This document shows, piece by piece, positions 22,701-33,821 of a stretch of 64,000 nucleotides of DNA. The notes below the pieces were generated by a model. That model ran no database searches. It worked only from the letters and a program-made list of their open reading frames with translations, and was not told the origin of the DNA. Source of the DNA: Aristolochia californica (Eukaryota; Streptophyta; Magnoliopsida; Piperales; Aristolochiaceae); assembly GCA_029961685.1 (NCBI GenBank), contig JARWKL010000002.1:35370908-35434907 (forward strand), in the 5' to 3' direction. The position numbers were made by a program, and so were the translations under genes. The first letter of the stretch is position 1. Each line of letters opens with the position of its first letter.

Positions 22701-23582
22701 GAGGATGACCCAAGACCCTTTCAGCTACTGCTATTATATCTATTTGGTTGAGACATTAGTATTGAAAGACTTCTCAGTTGCTGACTATTGTCAGCATTGG
22801 TTATTCTTTATGAACAAGAAAGCATACAGTGGCCTCAAAATATTATCTTCCGAGGAATTAACTGTTACCCACCTAAATTGGCATTTATTACTCCTACCAT
22901 TTGATAGTTGGTGTTGTGTGGAGGAACACGGTGATGCAGGAGTTTTATTACACATTTCAACAATGTCTATAGACCTACTACCTACTGAAGATAGGAGTGT
23001 GCCTAATATCCAATATGAGTTATTAGACTGGAGTATGGAGCAATGTCTTACAGCTAGGAGTGATTTTACTCTCACTTGTATTATGCTAGCTAGGCTACCT
23101 GGAAGAAACCACCAACTTGAGGGGGAGTGTTGGAATATAGGAAGGACTTCCATTTTATATGGGAATATCCTATACACCATTTATAGTAAGTTGGGAGCTC
23201 AAGATGTTCTCTCACCCCCAACTTAAGGGGGAGTGTTGGAAGATGGGCTCAAACCCATAAAACGAGGGAAAGCCCACCCATCCAAGAGATGTGGAAGATA
23301 GGCCCAAGGCCCACAAACCAAGGAGAAAGCCCACAAGCCCACACAGTGATGGCAAGATGGTAAGTAAAGAGTCATCTCATAGAGATGACATTGACGTAAT
23401 TAGTTCAAGTTCCAAGGGTATTATTATAATATTATAGTTTTATCAATCTATAAATTGAGCTTTAGGGGGAGGGTTAAGACATAAGTCTATAACCTTTTTT
23501 TCCTCCTATTTTCTCCCAATGGGTCTCTCTCTCTCTCTCTTTTTCTCCATGTGTTAAATCCATAGAGTCCTGAAAATCGACA
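22700..23582 (+). mobile_element. 5'-truncated G-type element
   Basis: Starts inside the family interior near cagctactgctattat, which matches 29008 and 53054. It continues through the penultimate polypurine motif near 23118 to the 3' LTR at 23234-23582 (TGTTGGAAGATGGGC...GAAAATCGACA, 349 bp, internally shortened). A 189-codon open frame over 22657-23226 lies wholly in this non-coding body and I regard it as fortuitous. Confidence 0.75.
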
Positions 23583-23976
23583 TGCCCCATTCTAAAGAAA
23601 ATGACAACTTATAGTTGAGAATTTTCGTGCTAGTATGCAATTCTCCTAATTCTCTTACACATATTTTTTGAACACAATATTTGTGACTCCAATTAAAACT
23701 CTTTGTTATGGATGATGTATGACTGATTTATTTGTGTGATGTTTGGTCCTTCCACCTTTGCATGCAAAAGGAGACTTATTGCTTCTAGTACCATATAAGT
23801 AATATACAAAGAAGAGCACATAACATTCTGATCATCCAATTGTATGTCTCAATAGATAACATTCCAAACAATTATTCCTTACTGAATCTAACAACATTAC
23901 TTGTTTGTTTGCTCTCCAAGATTTGATAGAGTTTCTTATTCTTTTTCTCTTTTTTTTTATTCATATCTTTTAAAAC
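23583..23976. other. Possible intron upstream of DLD exon relic
   Basis: AT-rich, ends in a T-rich tract (23939-23970) directly before the pseudo-exon, as an intron would. No other structure is seen. Confidence 0.35.
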
Positions 23977-24113
23977 ACCAATACGGTCATTGCTCATTGT
24001 TGGTGATGGCAACTTCCATACGGTGATTCTGTTTGATCCTAACAATGATGAACGTCAGCATGAAGCAGCGAGACGTAACCACTTCATGGTCCAAACAACA
24101 TTGTCTATGGAAA
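23977..24113 (+). pseudogene. DLD: D-lactate dehydrogenase (cytochrome) pseudo-exon
   Basis: The translation gives TNTVIAH, then after a one-base insertion at about 23998, VGDGNFHTVILFDPNNDE, RQHEAARRNHFMV and LSMES. This is the conserved FAD-oxidase C-terminal block around HVGDGNFH of plant mitochondrial D-lactate dehydrogenase. In the plant proteins this segment is followed by a TCTGEHGVG motif, which is absent here. The segment ends at a GT (24114) where an exon boundary is plausible. The frameshift, and no clean AG on the left, mark it as a relic. No other DLD exon was found nearby. Confidence 0.8.
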
Positions 24114-24523
24114 GTACATTAATTAGTAGGAAGCTATAATTTGGCATGAGACAAAATATCTTTCAAATCATTCTTTCTGGATTCTCAATGATATTCATTT
24201 TCATAATTGAACAGAATATTTGACCATGCTTACAATTCAGTTTTCCTAAGTCCTAATCGATCTTTTGATTCCTTTACTCAATTTTTGAATTTAAATGCAA
24301 CAACTTCCTCAAAATTACCCTTATCTAATTCAGATTCTTTGATTTCAAATTTAAATTTCAATTGGAGTTCATTGGTTTCAAATTCAAATTCAATCCTAGA
24401 GAACTCTTACTTGTCCAACTGGTCCAGCTAATGCTAAACCCGGCTCATTGCATAAGGATATAAGCCACAACATGGAATTGATTATGATGAGTGGACGTCG
24501 TACTACTCATTGCACTATTAAAG
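24114..24523. other. Unassigned AT-rich DNA
   Basis: Follows the DLD relic. A 74-codon frame at 24207-24431 is rich in Ser, Asn, Leu and Phe and is explained by repeated tcaaattcaaat words. I see no domain or splice context. Confidence 0.35.
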
Positions 24524-24959
24524 TGTTGATTTTCAGGACTCCATGAATTTAGCTTATGGAGAAAAAGGGAAAGAAACACATTGGGAGAAAACTTGAAGAA
24601 GAAGGGTTATGGAATTAATTCTTCTAACCGTCCCCCTGAAGCTCTATTAATAGGTTTATGAAACTAAAATATTATAATAATACCCCTGAACTTAGGGTTT
24701 AGGGTTTAGGGTTTTAACCTTGAAACTTTAACATAATTACATCAATGTCATCTCTATTAGATAACCCTTTATTTACCATCCTGCCCTCAATGTATATGGT
24801 CATATGGGTCTTCTCCTTGATTTGTGGGCCTTCAGTCGGTCTTCAATTTCTCTTGAATTCATGGGTCTTCATTGATCTTATGGGTCTGGGCCAATCTTCT
24901 AATACACTTCAATATGTGAGTCTTCCTTGTCGTGTGGGCTTGGGCCTTGTCTTCCAACA
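24524..24959 (-). mobile_element. Solo G-type LTR (minus)
   Basis: A full-length LTR, TGTTGATTTTCAGG...GTCTTCCAACA, with neither primer site nor polypurine tract on either side. Flanking pentamers are TAAAG and TGAAG (4 of 5). This fits a solo LTR left by recombination between two LTRs, inserted next to or into an old copia relic. It includes AGGGTTTAGGGTTTAGGGTT (telomere-like) near 24690-24712. Confidence 0.85.
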
Positions 24960-24984
24960 TGAAGGGGTAGCCTCTTAAACAAGT

Positions 24985-25860
24985 GGATCCCAAAAATGCA
25001 TTTTTGCATGGTCATCTGAACGGCGAGGTATACATGAGACAAAACTTGGCTTTTTACATTGCCATCATCTAGGTTAAATTTTTAAGTTGAAAAAAACTCC
25101 CTAAATATGCTCCTCGGGCATTATTCCATAGGTTTACAAGCTTTCTTCAAGAACTTGGTTGCTAAGAGAATCCAACTGATCTCTCCCTGTTTATGTATAA
25201 TTCTTCTAAAGGAAAGATTTTGGTCCTCCTTTATTTGTATGATATTGTGCTTATAGGCAGCTCTTCCTATTCGTGACATTCTTTGATTTCCACTCTTCAA
25301 CACGAGTTTGGTATGAAAGATCTTGGTCAATTGCATTATTTTCTTGGAAAAGAGATTTCGTGAGCACTATCATTTGCTTCTAACTCAATCAAAGTATGCT
25401 TCTCAATTGTTATATTTAGAATAGTAATCCTTGCTCTACATCTTTTGCTGTCCATACTCATTTATCATCTAACGATGGCTAGCTCTTATCAAATCTTTCA
25501 GAATACAGACAAGTTGTTGGTGCATTGCAATATCACATATTTACAAGGATAGACCTTTCTTATGCTGTAAATATTTTTCACAGTATGTGTATCAGCCCAG
25601 AGGCACACATCTTAAGATGGTAAACTCCTTTTAACCAAGTTGAAACTAAGATATAGACAAAAGTGAGTTTGTCAAATTCGAGGTGGAATCTTTTGTAAAA
25701 CCTCCAAATATCATATGTTTTTGAAAATAGGTATAGACATGTCTCAAATGTCTGTAAAAGCTCGTGTTATCCCTCCACCAAATGATTAGAAACCCAGCAA
25801 ATGACATCTTTCATAAAATCTTCCAAATATTATAATAGACATGTAAGCACCACTTCCTTA
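24985..25860 (+). mobile_element. Copia RT-RNase H relic
   Basis: Broken plus-strand frames give NAFLHGHLNGEVYM (first catalytic motif region), FHRFTSFLQELG, LFMYNSSKGKILVLL leading into a decayed YVDD region, HEFGMKDLGQLHYFLG, and YRQVVGALQYHIFTRIDLSYAV. Many stops occur. The 3' part fades by about 25850. The solo LTR at 24524 is unrelated to it. Confidence 0.85.
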
Positions 25861-26823
25861 TTAATTTTTTTTTTAGAATATGATATCTAAAATAATGTAG
25901 TTGGCCCAATACTGTTACCCTCTTTAATAAAATCATTTAGTTGGCTCAATACTGTTTCCAAAAAAGTAGACTCAAATATTATAGCGTTGGCTGCTTCTAT
26001 CACTGGCAATTATGCTACACTTTGCTGAGTAAGCTTAATAGGGGAGTCTGCTCTCAATGGAATGGAGAAAGTTGTATGTCCTACTCTCAATTTGGTAAAG
26101 GTACGCAGACCATCAAATCTTTATGTAGTATTCATTTTTTCTCGGATGATCTACATTTACTGTAGAATCTACTTTTTTATGCTAGCGTGTCTTATGGAAA
26201 GTTTTATAGAATTTAATTTTTGGTGTTAGTGTGACCCTACGGGAAGTGTACGAGGAATTCAATAATAAAATGGACTTATGATGAGGCTGCCAGGAGCAAT
26301 GTAGTAATGGTGAGCTGAGTAAGGAAGGAAATCATGTATATACTACACCATTAAATACTGGCTGGGAGGAGAGGGGCGTGTCCCTCTCTACCATGACCTA
26401 TCTAATGATCATGGTCAATCATTAGATAGATGAAGACTGAAAGTGCTATTCCCCCTCTCGGTATGGAATTTTATTTTCTCTATTTTTATGAAGAATGGAG
26501 GAGATCAATTCCTCTTGGTGAAGTGAATATCACCCAACTTCCTTTAACCACTTACGCATTGCAATTTTCTCAAGTGGTTTCACTTTCTACTCCAACTTTC
26601 CAGAGTACACTAATAGCCTTTTTCAAATGTGAAAGAAATGTGCTAATTGAGGGGAAATATCATAACATGGTTGAATCTACTTCTATTGGAGGTCTATTCT
26701 TGTATAATAAATTTATTTAAATTTTAAGTATGTATAAATTGCATCCTCTGTTCTAATGATATCTTAATTGAAAATTTAGAACTGAAGTTTTTTTTATTGT
26801 TTCTCTTATCTTTTGTTATATAG
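25861..26823. other. Probable intron with exon-like islands
   Basis: Between the copia relic and the split exon. Short islands look coding-like but are unproven: 26043-26099 reads ...ALNGMEKVVCPTLNLVK before a GT, and 26237-26291 reads ...KWTYDEAARSNVVM before GTGAGC. The end (26790-26823) is a pyrimidine-rich tract finishing ttatatag, a good 3' splice site. Confidence 0.35.
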
Positions 26824-27035
26824 TCACCTCTATTACAAAGGGAACAGGTGAATGATGTGATTGTAGATGCTCTGTGTCAATATATTCCCCAAAATCAATA
26901 ATGCATAGCGAGGTTTTGGTAAAAATCTCCTCTTGCAGTCTTCTTCCCTGTTCTCTTATATCGCCTCTTAAGTGATAAGCCAAAGAAAGTTACAATAATG
27001 CCCCTCCCCACTTAAACTATTATACATATACGGTA

Positions 27036-27054
27036 CCCCCCCCCCCCCCCCCCC
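27036..27054. repeat. Poly-C run at LTR/polypurine junction of B
   Basis: 19 C between the left LTR of B and its interior, exactly where the polypurine tract complement should be. It replaces the terminal ACA of the LTR. Confidence 0.8.
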
Positions 27055-27055
27055 G

Positions 27056-27177
27056 CCATCTCAAATTGATGGTGGTAAGTCAACAATTTGCCAACAAAAA
27101 ATTGATGCCACTGTCGAGTCATGGCTTTGGTGAAGACATCTGCCACTTGGAGATCCGAAGAAAAGTAAGGAAGAGAT
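27056..27177 (-). pseudogene. Copia B RNase H, C-terminal piece
   Basis: The minus translation includes YFSSDLQVADVFTKAM, the conserved end of copia RNase H. It continues from the piece at 30066-30107 once A copy 2 is removed. Confidence 0.85.
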
Positions 27178-29230
27178 TGTTAGAAGATAGTCCCAAGCCC
27201 ACATGACATATCTAAGAGTATTCTAAGATGGGCCACACGACCAAGGAAGGCTCACAAGATGAGCCCAAGCACATAAGTAGTAGGACCCACCATGATTACC
27301 ACGAGCTGGCATCCTTATCACATAACTTGGAAGATTAAGAAAGACTCACAAAAACATTTTTATATTATGGTCACATCCTAGAAGAGTTCTAGTTTGATTT
27401 ATGTTTATCTTTTATCAATACTGAGTTATTTAATTATGCTAAGACTTATCCTTAAGTGTTAGAGTTTGGGTGTAATTGGGACAAAAGTAATTTTATTGTA
27501 ACTGGACTCTACTTCATTCCTCTATTATAAATAGAGGTTCATGTACTATGATTATAAGAAGTTAATGAATTCAATGAAGTATTTCTCTTTTTCATAAATT
27601 CAACATGGTATCAGAGCTACCAATTTAGGATCCCCAATATGCTCTATGAAGATATGATTAAAACCTGCACATAGAAGGCTCCTTATGATGCAGGATTGAA
27701 GCTCAAGTGATAAGCATTTATTTCTGATATTATTAATTTTATGCTACTAGTTTTTCGTATTAAGAGGTGGTTTAGAGATGTCCCTATGCATGTTTTCATC
27801 TTATAAAATTATGAGAATATATGCATCTTGATTATCTTTGATTAGAAGAGATTATCAAGGCAGTTTTTGTCGGTTTGCACAATATTTTAACCAAGACAAG
27901 TGCATATTAGACTTTTTTTTATAAATCTGCGGGAACAAAATTCACGGATAAAGAAGGATGATGTTGAGCCTTATATGAGTCATTATCCATTAAAATTAAT
28001 TACTTAGCATTTATGCTAAGCATCTCCGTTAACCAAGTTGGTTTAAGCCTTCCACTTGGTCATATTTTGATTACTTGATTGGAGAAATATATATCAAAAG
28101 AAATATCTGTAAGTCTATTCTTTTACATATTCAACCAAGTTTTGATCTGAATTATCTATAAAGAGGAATCGATATTGGAAGCAGCAAAGGTTCGAGAAGC
28201 AGCAGAAAGCTTCAATTTCTGAGGTATTATTTTCTATCATTAAAGAGACTTTATATGGAGAATTATATATCAAAATAAATATATGTAAGTCTATTTTCTT
28301 ACCTATTTAACCAATTCTTGGTATTATTTTTTATTAGAAGATATTGATCTTGGAATAGTCAATGGTCATTATGGAAAAATAGGAGAAACAATACTTAGTT
28401 CGGCCAGATGACAGAGACCGAAATCTATCAGATTATTTATCTTCTGATAAATATATTTTATGAAGTGAAGTTATACTTGGATTAAAGGTATTTAATTCTA
28501 GATTCATAAGGAAAAAATTTCATGTCAATGTGATCTATATTTAAAGATATATTCCCATAGGAAGAATCAAAGGTCATGCTGGTATTCTATTGTATTGAAA
28601 AATCTGAATTTGTGCCAATTGTTTTGTGTCACTTTTTCAGTTGATATATCAGGAAAATATCTCACTTCTCCCTGGTTTGAGGGCTTATTTATACATCTCT
28701 ATTATTTTGGCTTATTGCTACATCTATGATATTTGGTTCAAGTTGGGATCACTGCCATTACTTCCCAACTTGAGGGGGAGAAGTAGAAGAGGTACAAGAA
28801 AGAGGTATTTTATTCCTTATGTTGTGGATAAGTTTATGTGACCAAAATATTCAAGAAAGGGGGAGCACAAAATATGAAGCTTCTGCATCTATGAAAAAAT
28901 ATTTATATCGAATTATGATTATTTCATGGGTCCTTCTACGAGGTTTATTATTTTGGTTTGTGTTATATGTGTTGAAAGATGGTAGTGTTACATTACACCT
29001 ACTGCTATTATGTCTATTTGGATGAGACATTATTATTGAAGAACAGGTGGCCTCAAAACCTTTTCTCATACCATAATTTATTTGACTCTCAAAAATGTCA
29101 CGGTTGGGACACCATGAGAGTCAGTGCCCGGATTGGGACACCATGATAAATTTAACTCTAAAAAACATCATGGTTGGGATACCATGAGAGTCGGTGTCCG
29201 GATTGGGACACCATTATCAATAAATCCACT

Positions 29231-29267
<37 letters not shown>

Positions 29268-30065
29268 TTGTAATGGATTTTATTACTCCTACCACTTGAG
29301 AGTCATTGTCTTGTGGAGGGACACGATGGTGGACACCAACGTAATGCCGATAGACACACTATCTACAGAAGACGGAGTTTGCCCTACATCCATCATTAGG
29401 ACTGGAGTATGGAGCAATCAATGTCTTACTGGCTAGGAGTGATTTGTACTCTCACTTATATATGCCAGTAGGGCCTCATGGAAGGACACAATAGCGTGAG
29501 GGGGGAGTGTTGGAAGAAAAAGGCATATTGGAATATGTGTCATTTTATGCAAAAAAATTCTATACATTATTTGCAACAAGCTGGGAGTTCAGGTTGTTCT
29601 CTCACTTCCACCTTGAGGGGGAGTGTTGAAAGTTAGGCCCAAGCCCATATGAGCAAGGAAGGCCCACATATCTAAGAGTATTATAAGATGGGTCACACAA
29701 CCAAGGAAGGCTCACAAGATGGGCCCAAGCACATAAGAAGTAGGACCCACCATGATTACCACGAGATGGCATCCTTATCACATAAGTTGGAAGATCAAGA
29801 AGGACTTACAAATGCATCTTTTAGCTTATGTTCACATCCTAGAAGAGTTCTAGTTTGAGTTATGTTTGCCTTTTATCAATATGAGTTATTTAATTATGCT
29901 AGGACTTATCTTTAAGTGTTAGAGTTTGGGTATAATTGGGACAAAATGAGTTTTATTGTAATTGGACTCTACTACCTTCCTCTATTATAAATAAATGTTC
30001 GTGTACTATGATTATAATAAGTGAATGAAGTCCATGAAGTATTTCTCTTTTTCATAAATTCAACA
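27178..30065 (+). mobile_element. A-type non-autonomous element, copy 2, with C-type leader
   Basis: LTRs are 27178-27605 and 29624-30065 (A type, TGTTAGAAG/TGTTGAAAG to ATTCAACA). The primer site TGGTATCAGAGC is 27606-27617. Flanks GAGAT and TAGAT match at 4 of 5. From 27606 to about 28083 the leader matches copia C (30721-31168), not other A copies. From the word tggag onward it matches A copies 1, 3 and 4. Its body has polypurine motifs near 28767 and 29498 and before the 3' LTR, minisatellite-like units at 29076-29215 and a 36-C run at 29232-29267. It is non-coding and sits inside the RNase H of copia B. Confidence 0.9.
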
Positions 30066-30112
30066 TAGATATCACGGATAGAATGACAATCAACCTCAAT
30101 GTGCTTGGTGTG
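30066..30112 (-). pseudogene. Copia B RNase H, middle piece
   Basis: 47 bp between two independent insertions. The minus translation reads THTKHIEVDCHSIRD, the expected RNase H block between the piece ending in the IFHE region (near 35945) and DLQVADVF. Its last five bases (30108-30112, GTGTG) are the left target duplication of C. Confidence 0.9.
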
Positions 30113-30519
30113 TGTTACAATGTGGGACCCACCATGGCCCAGAAGTTTGTGGGACCCACCATGAGCTCGAGAGGTGTCAACAAGAGTCCTCATTCAAAGT
30201 GGCTCTAGTTAATAGGTAAGGAACATGTGCTGGAATTAAATAGAAGATTTGAAGATCAAGTGGGACCCACAAAGATACCACAAGCTGATATCTCTATCTA
30301 CATGAGCTTGAAGATCATATGGGACCCACAAGATAAGACTAAGATCTGGCTCTCTAGCTTGATTCACGTCCTTAAAGTAGGTGTTTGTAGTTAAGTTAAA
30401 TTAGTCTCTTAAATAGATAATGTAATCTTATCATTATAGGCTTATCTTAGAAAGTTCTAGTTGGAATGTAATTAGGAGTCTTCAGGTTAGTTGTACATGG
30501 GTTTTATCACCTCCTCAAC

Positions 30520-30527
30520 TATAAATA
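30520..30527 (+). promoter_or_regulatory. TATA box in C 5' LTR
   Basis: TATAAATA, about 200 bp before the LTR end, followed by a CT-rich transcribed leader. The same word is in the 3' LTR near 35743. The A-type LTRs have the same ctataaatagagg context. Confidence 0.6.
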
Positions 30528-31193
30528 GAGGTGATCGTAACTTGAAATTATTCAAGCAAGTTACTTATTTTTTCTCCTCTCTTGTGTGAAGTTCTCTCTC
30601 TCTCTAATCTCTCTTATTTTCCTTCTCTTCTCTCTCTACCCAAGAACTTTCCTCATTTTCTCTTTTTTCTTTCTCTCTCCCCTTACTCGAGGTATTATTC
30701 ATAGGGTCCTAAATTCTACATGGTATCAGAGCTACCAATTTAGGATCCCCATTATGTTCTATGAAGATATGACTAAAAGCTACTCATAGAAGGATCCTTA
30801 TGAAGCAAGATTGAAGCTCATGAGAAAAGTATTTATTTCTCATATTATTAAATTTATGCTCTTGTTTTTCAGTATTAAGAGGTGGTTTATAGATGTCTTA
30901 TGCATGCTTTCTTCTTATGAAATTATGAGAATATATGCATCTTGGATTATCTTTGATTATAAGAGATTATCAAGGCAATTTTTTGTTGGTATGCACAGTA
31001 CTGTGACCGAGACCACTGTAAGATTCCCAGATGAAGAAGGATAATATTGAGCCTTTTAGGAGTCATTATCCATTAAAATTATTTTCTTAGCTTTTATGCT
31101 AAGCATATCGATTAGCCGAGTTGGTTAAAGCCTTCCACTTGGTCATATTTTGATTACTTGATTGGAGTACTATTTTACTTGAGTTTCCTACTA

Positions 31194-32255
31194 TGGCTGA
31201 AGATAATATGAGTCACAAGTGTGACATACTCAGAATTACCACTGTACCCTTATGGGGTATCAAATTTTATGAACTGGTCAACATCGGTTCGTCGGTTTTT
31301 TATCACAAAGGACCTAGTTGGTAATCTCACTTACCGTGGACCACATATTGATGAAGATGATTTATTCTATACAAAATGGTTAAAGGAGGATACATTGGTT
31401 ATTAGTTGGCTTATCAATAGTATGGAAGAACATGTCTCCAATAATATCATTGATCTAGAGATGGCTAAACAAATTTTGGAGACATGAGCCAAGTTGTATT
31501 CAAGCCCCAACAACTTACAAAGGCCATATGATATTTTACAATGGATGCTTACCACCAAACAAGGAGACAATATACATGAATATTTGGCCCACTTTCGAGG
31601 CTTTCTTCAAGAATGGAAACTTGCCCAACCAACCTCTACAGATATCTCTATCCAAGATAAATAGAAAGAGGCCTTAATAAATGCCATATGCCTTGCTAAT
31701 AGTAAACTGCATCTTGAAATTTCTTAGACTCACCTTCTTAGCTCTTCACAGTTCCCACTTTTGATGATGTATATGCTATACTTCTTCGTATTCCAGACAT
31801 TTCTCCCTCTACTACTGAAATACCATCCGCTATGTTCTCTGGATAGAGGGGAACACCATCTGACCAAGGCCGAGGCTGAGGTAGATTTTATAGAGGAGGA
31901 AGAGGAAGAGATGGAAGGACTGGTTTTGACAGAACAAATGGGAAGGAATGCACCCATTGTAAGGGATATGGCCACACTAGAGACACTAGCTTTCATCTAA
32001 AAGAATGCTCTATATGTGATAGATTGGGCCACTCTCATGAAAGATGTTATAAAGCTAAAGAGAATAAGGCTACCCAAGCTTTAGTGAGTGATACAAAAGT
32101 TGAGAAGTCTACCACAACAACTGCAAAGCATACTTTTACTGATGAAGACTATGAACTATTCCAGAAAAAGAAGACGAAGATGGGGTCCTCCCCAAGTACT
32201 TCTTCACCAACCACTGCCACCACCGCTTCAAGTATGATTTCTGCCTCCTCTGCAT
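31194..32255 (+). pseudogene. Copia C gag
   Basis: Begins MAEDNMSHK at 31194 and shifts frame within the first 15 codons. A UBN2-type gag region follows (FMNWSTSVRRFF, SWLINSMEEHVS) to a stop at about 31485, then a continued block with GDNIHEYLAHFRGFLQEW. Near 31935-32055 two zinc-knuckle motifs are readable: CTHCKGYGH (incomplete) and CSICDRLGHSHERC, a full CCHC. Gag binds RNA and forms the particle; this one needs several repairs. Confidence 0.85.
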
Positions 32256-33821
32256 CCTAGATAATTGACTCAGGAGCCTCCGAGCATCTTAGAGGTAACA
32301 AACATCTTCTATACTCAGTTTCTCCATGTCTTTCACATAAATTTGTTACCATTGCTGATGGTTCACAAACTAAAGTTCAAGGGAAAGGATCTACTTCTGT
32401 TACACCATTACTTCCAATCATTGATATCCTTTTCATTCCTACTTTCCCTTTGAATCCTTTATCGGTTAGTCAGCTCACCAAACATTTTAATTGCTCTATC
32501 ACTTTCTCACCCACTTCATGTGTGTTTCAGGATCTTACAACGAAGCGAGTAATTGGTGGATGCTGTGAACAAGGGGGGCTCTACTACCTGGATGTGCCAC
32601 AAATAAATATTGCATCCACCTGCGACACTGAAACTAGGTTATGGCACAACTGGTTCGGACATCTGTCCGCCCAATCTCTTCATCATATTTTTCCTAAAGC
32701 GCAGTCAGACCTTCATTGTGAAGCATTTAAAATGAGTAAACATCAGAGGTCTACATACTCACTTCGTCCATAAATTAAAAGTGTCTCTCCTTTTTCGTTA
32801 ATCCATACTGATGTCTGAAGACCCTTGAGTTTCTCCAACATTTCTCAAGTAAAATATTTTATTACATTCATTGATGACTTCACTCGTACCACTTGGTTAC
32901 TTTTGTTTAAAGAGCGTTCTGAAATACCATTGATATTTAAATCTTTTCATGCAATGGTACTCACTCAGTTTGGGCAGAAAATTAAAGTCCTTTGGTCAGA
33001 TAATGCCAAAGAATACACGTCCAAAGATCTTGACTCGTTTGGTCAAGAAAATGACATTATTCATCAAACATCATGTGCCTACACCCCTCAAAAAAATGGT
33101 GTAGCCGAACGGAAGAACCGTCATATTCTTGAAGTAGCTCACGGTTTACTATATGTCGTGCAAGTTTCATACTTTTATTGGCCGCATGCAGTTCTTACCG
33201 CATGTTTTCTTATAAACCGGTTACCCTCATCCGTTCTTGGTATAAAAATCTTCCTACTCTCTATTATTACCTGATGATGATCCTTTTTCACTGCCCTTGA
33301 GAGTCTTCGGTTGTCAATGTTTTGTCCATATTTCCTCCACAAAACATAGTAAACTTGATCCCAAATTTGTGAAGTGTATCTTCTTAGGATACTCTCGAAC
33401 ACAAAAGGGTTATGTTTGCAATAATCCCTCTCTTCAGCGTTTACTTGTGTCTAGAAATGTCACATTTTTTGAAGACTCTCCATATTATTCGGATAATGCT
33501 CCTCCATGTTTATTTTCAGTACTAGGTTCTCCTCGACTGGTTATGCCCTGTGTTGTAGAAACTACTCAGCCCCCAAAAACACTGGCTAACACCACACCTA
33601 CTGAGTTGTTTGATCCTACTGAGGTAAGTCCATCTTCTCCAATTATTTTTGGCCCAGAATATGATACTCGTCCTATTTTTGTTAGGAAAGAGCCCAGATC
33701 ATGCACCATGCCTTCTACTTCTCATCCCATAACAAACTTTGTGTCTCATCATCGTCTATCCCCTGTTTGTTGTCAATTTCTATCGACTATTTCCTCCGTA
33801 CCTATACCACAATCCTATTAG
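32256..33821 (+). pseudogene. Copia C protease and integrase
   Basis: The protease active site IIDSGASEHL lies near 32260 just after a stop. The pre-integrase region follows (PLSVSQLTKHFNCSI; LWHNWFGHLSAQSLHH). The integrase core has FIDDFTRTTW, VLWSDNAKEY and GVAERKNRHILE, so all three catalytic acidic residues are present. A frameshift near 33275 leads into the post-core region (FGCQCFVHI, KCIFLGYSRTQKGYVC). The linker before RT ends at a stop at 33819. Confidence 0.9.

Noticed and set aside
22657..23226. 189-codon plus-strand open frame
   Set aside because: Lies across the non-coding body of a truncated G element, equivalent to non-coding sequence in other copies, and has an open antisense frame over it.
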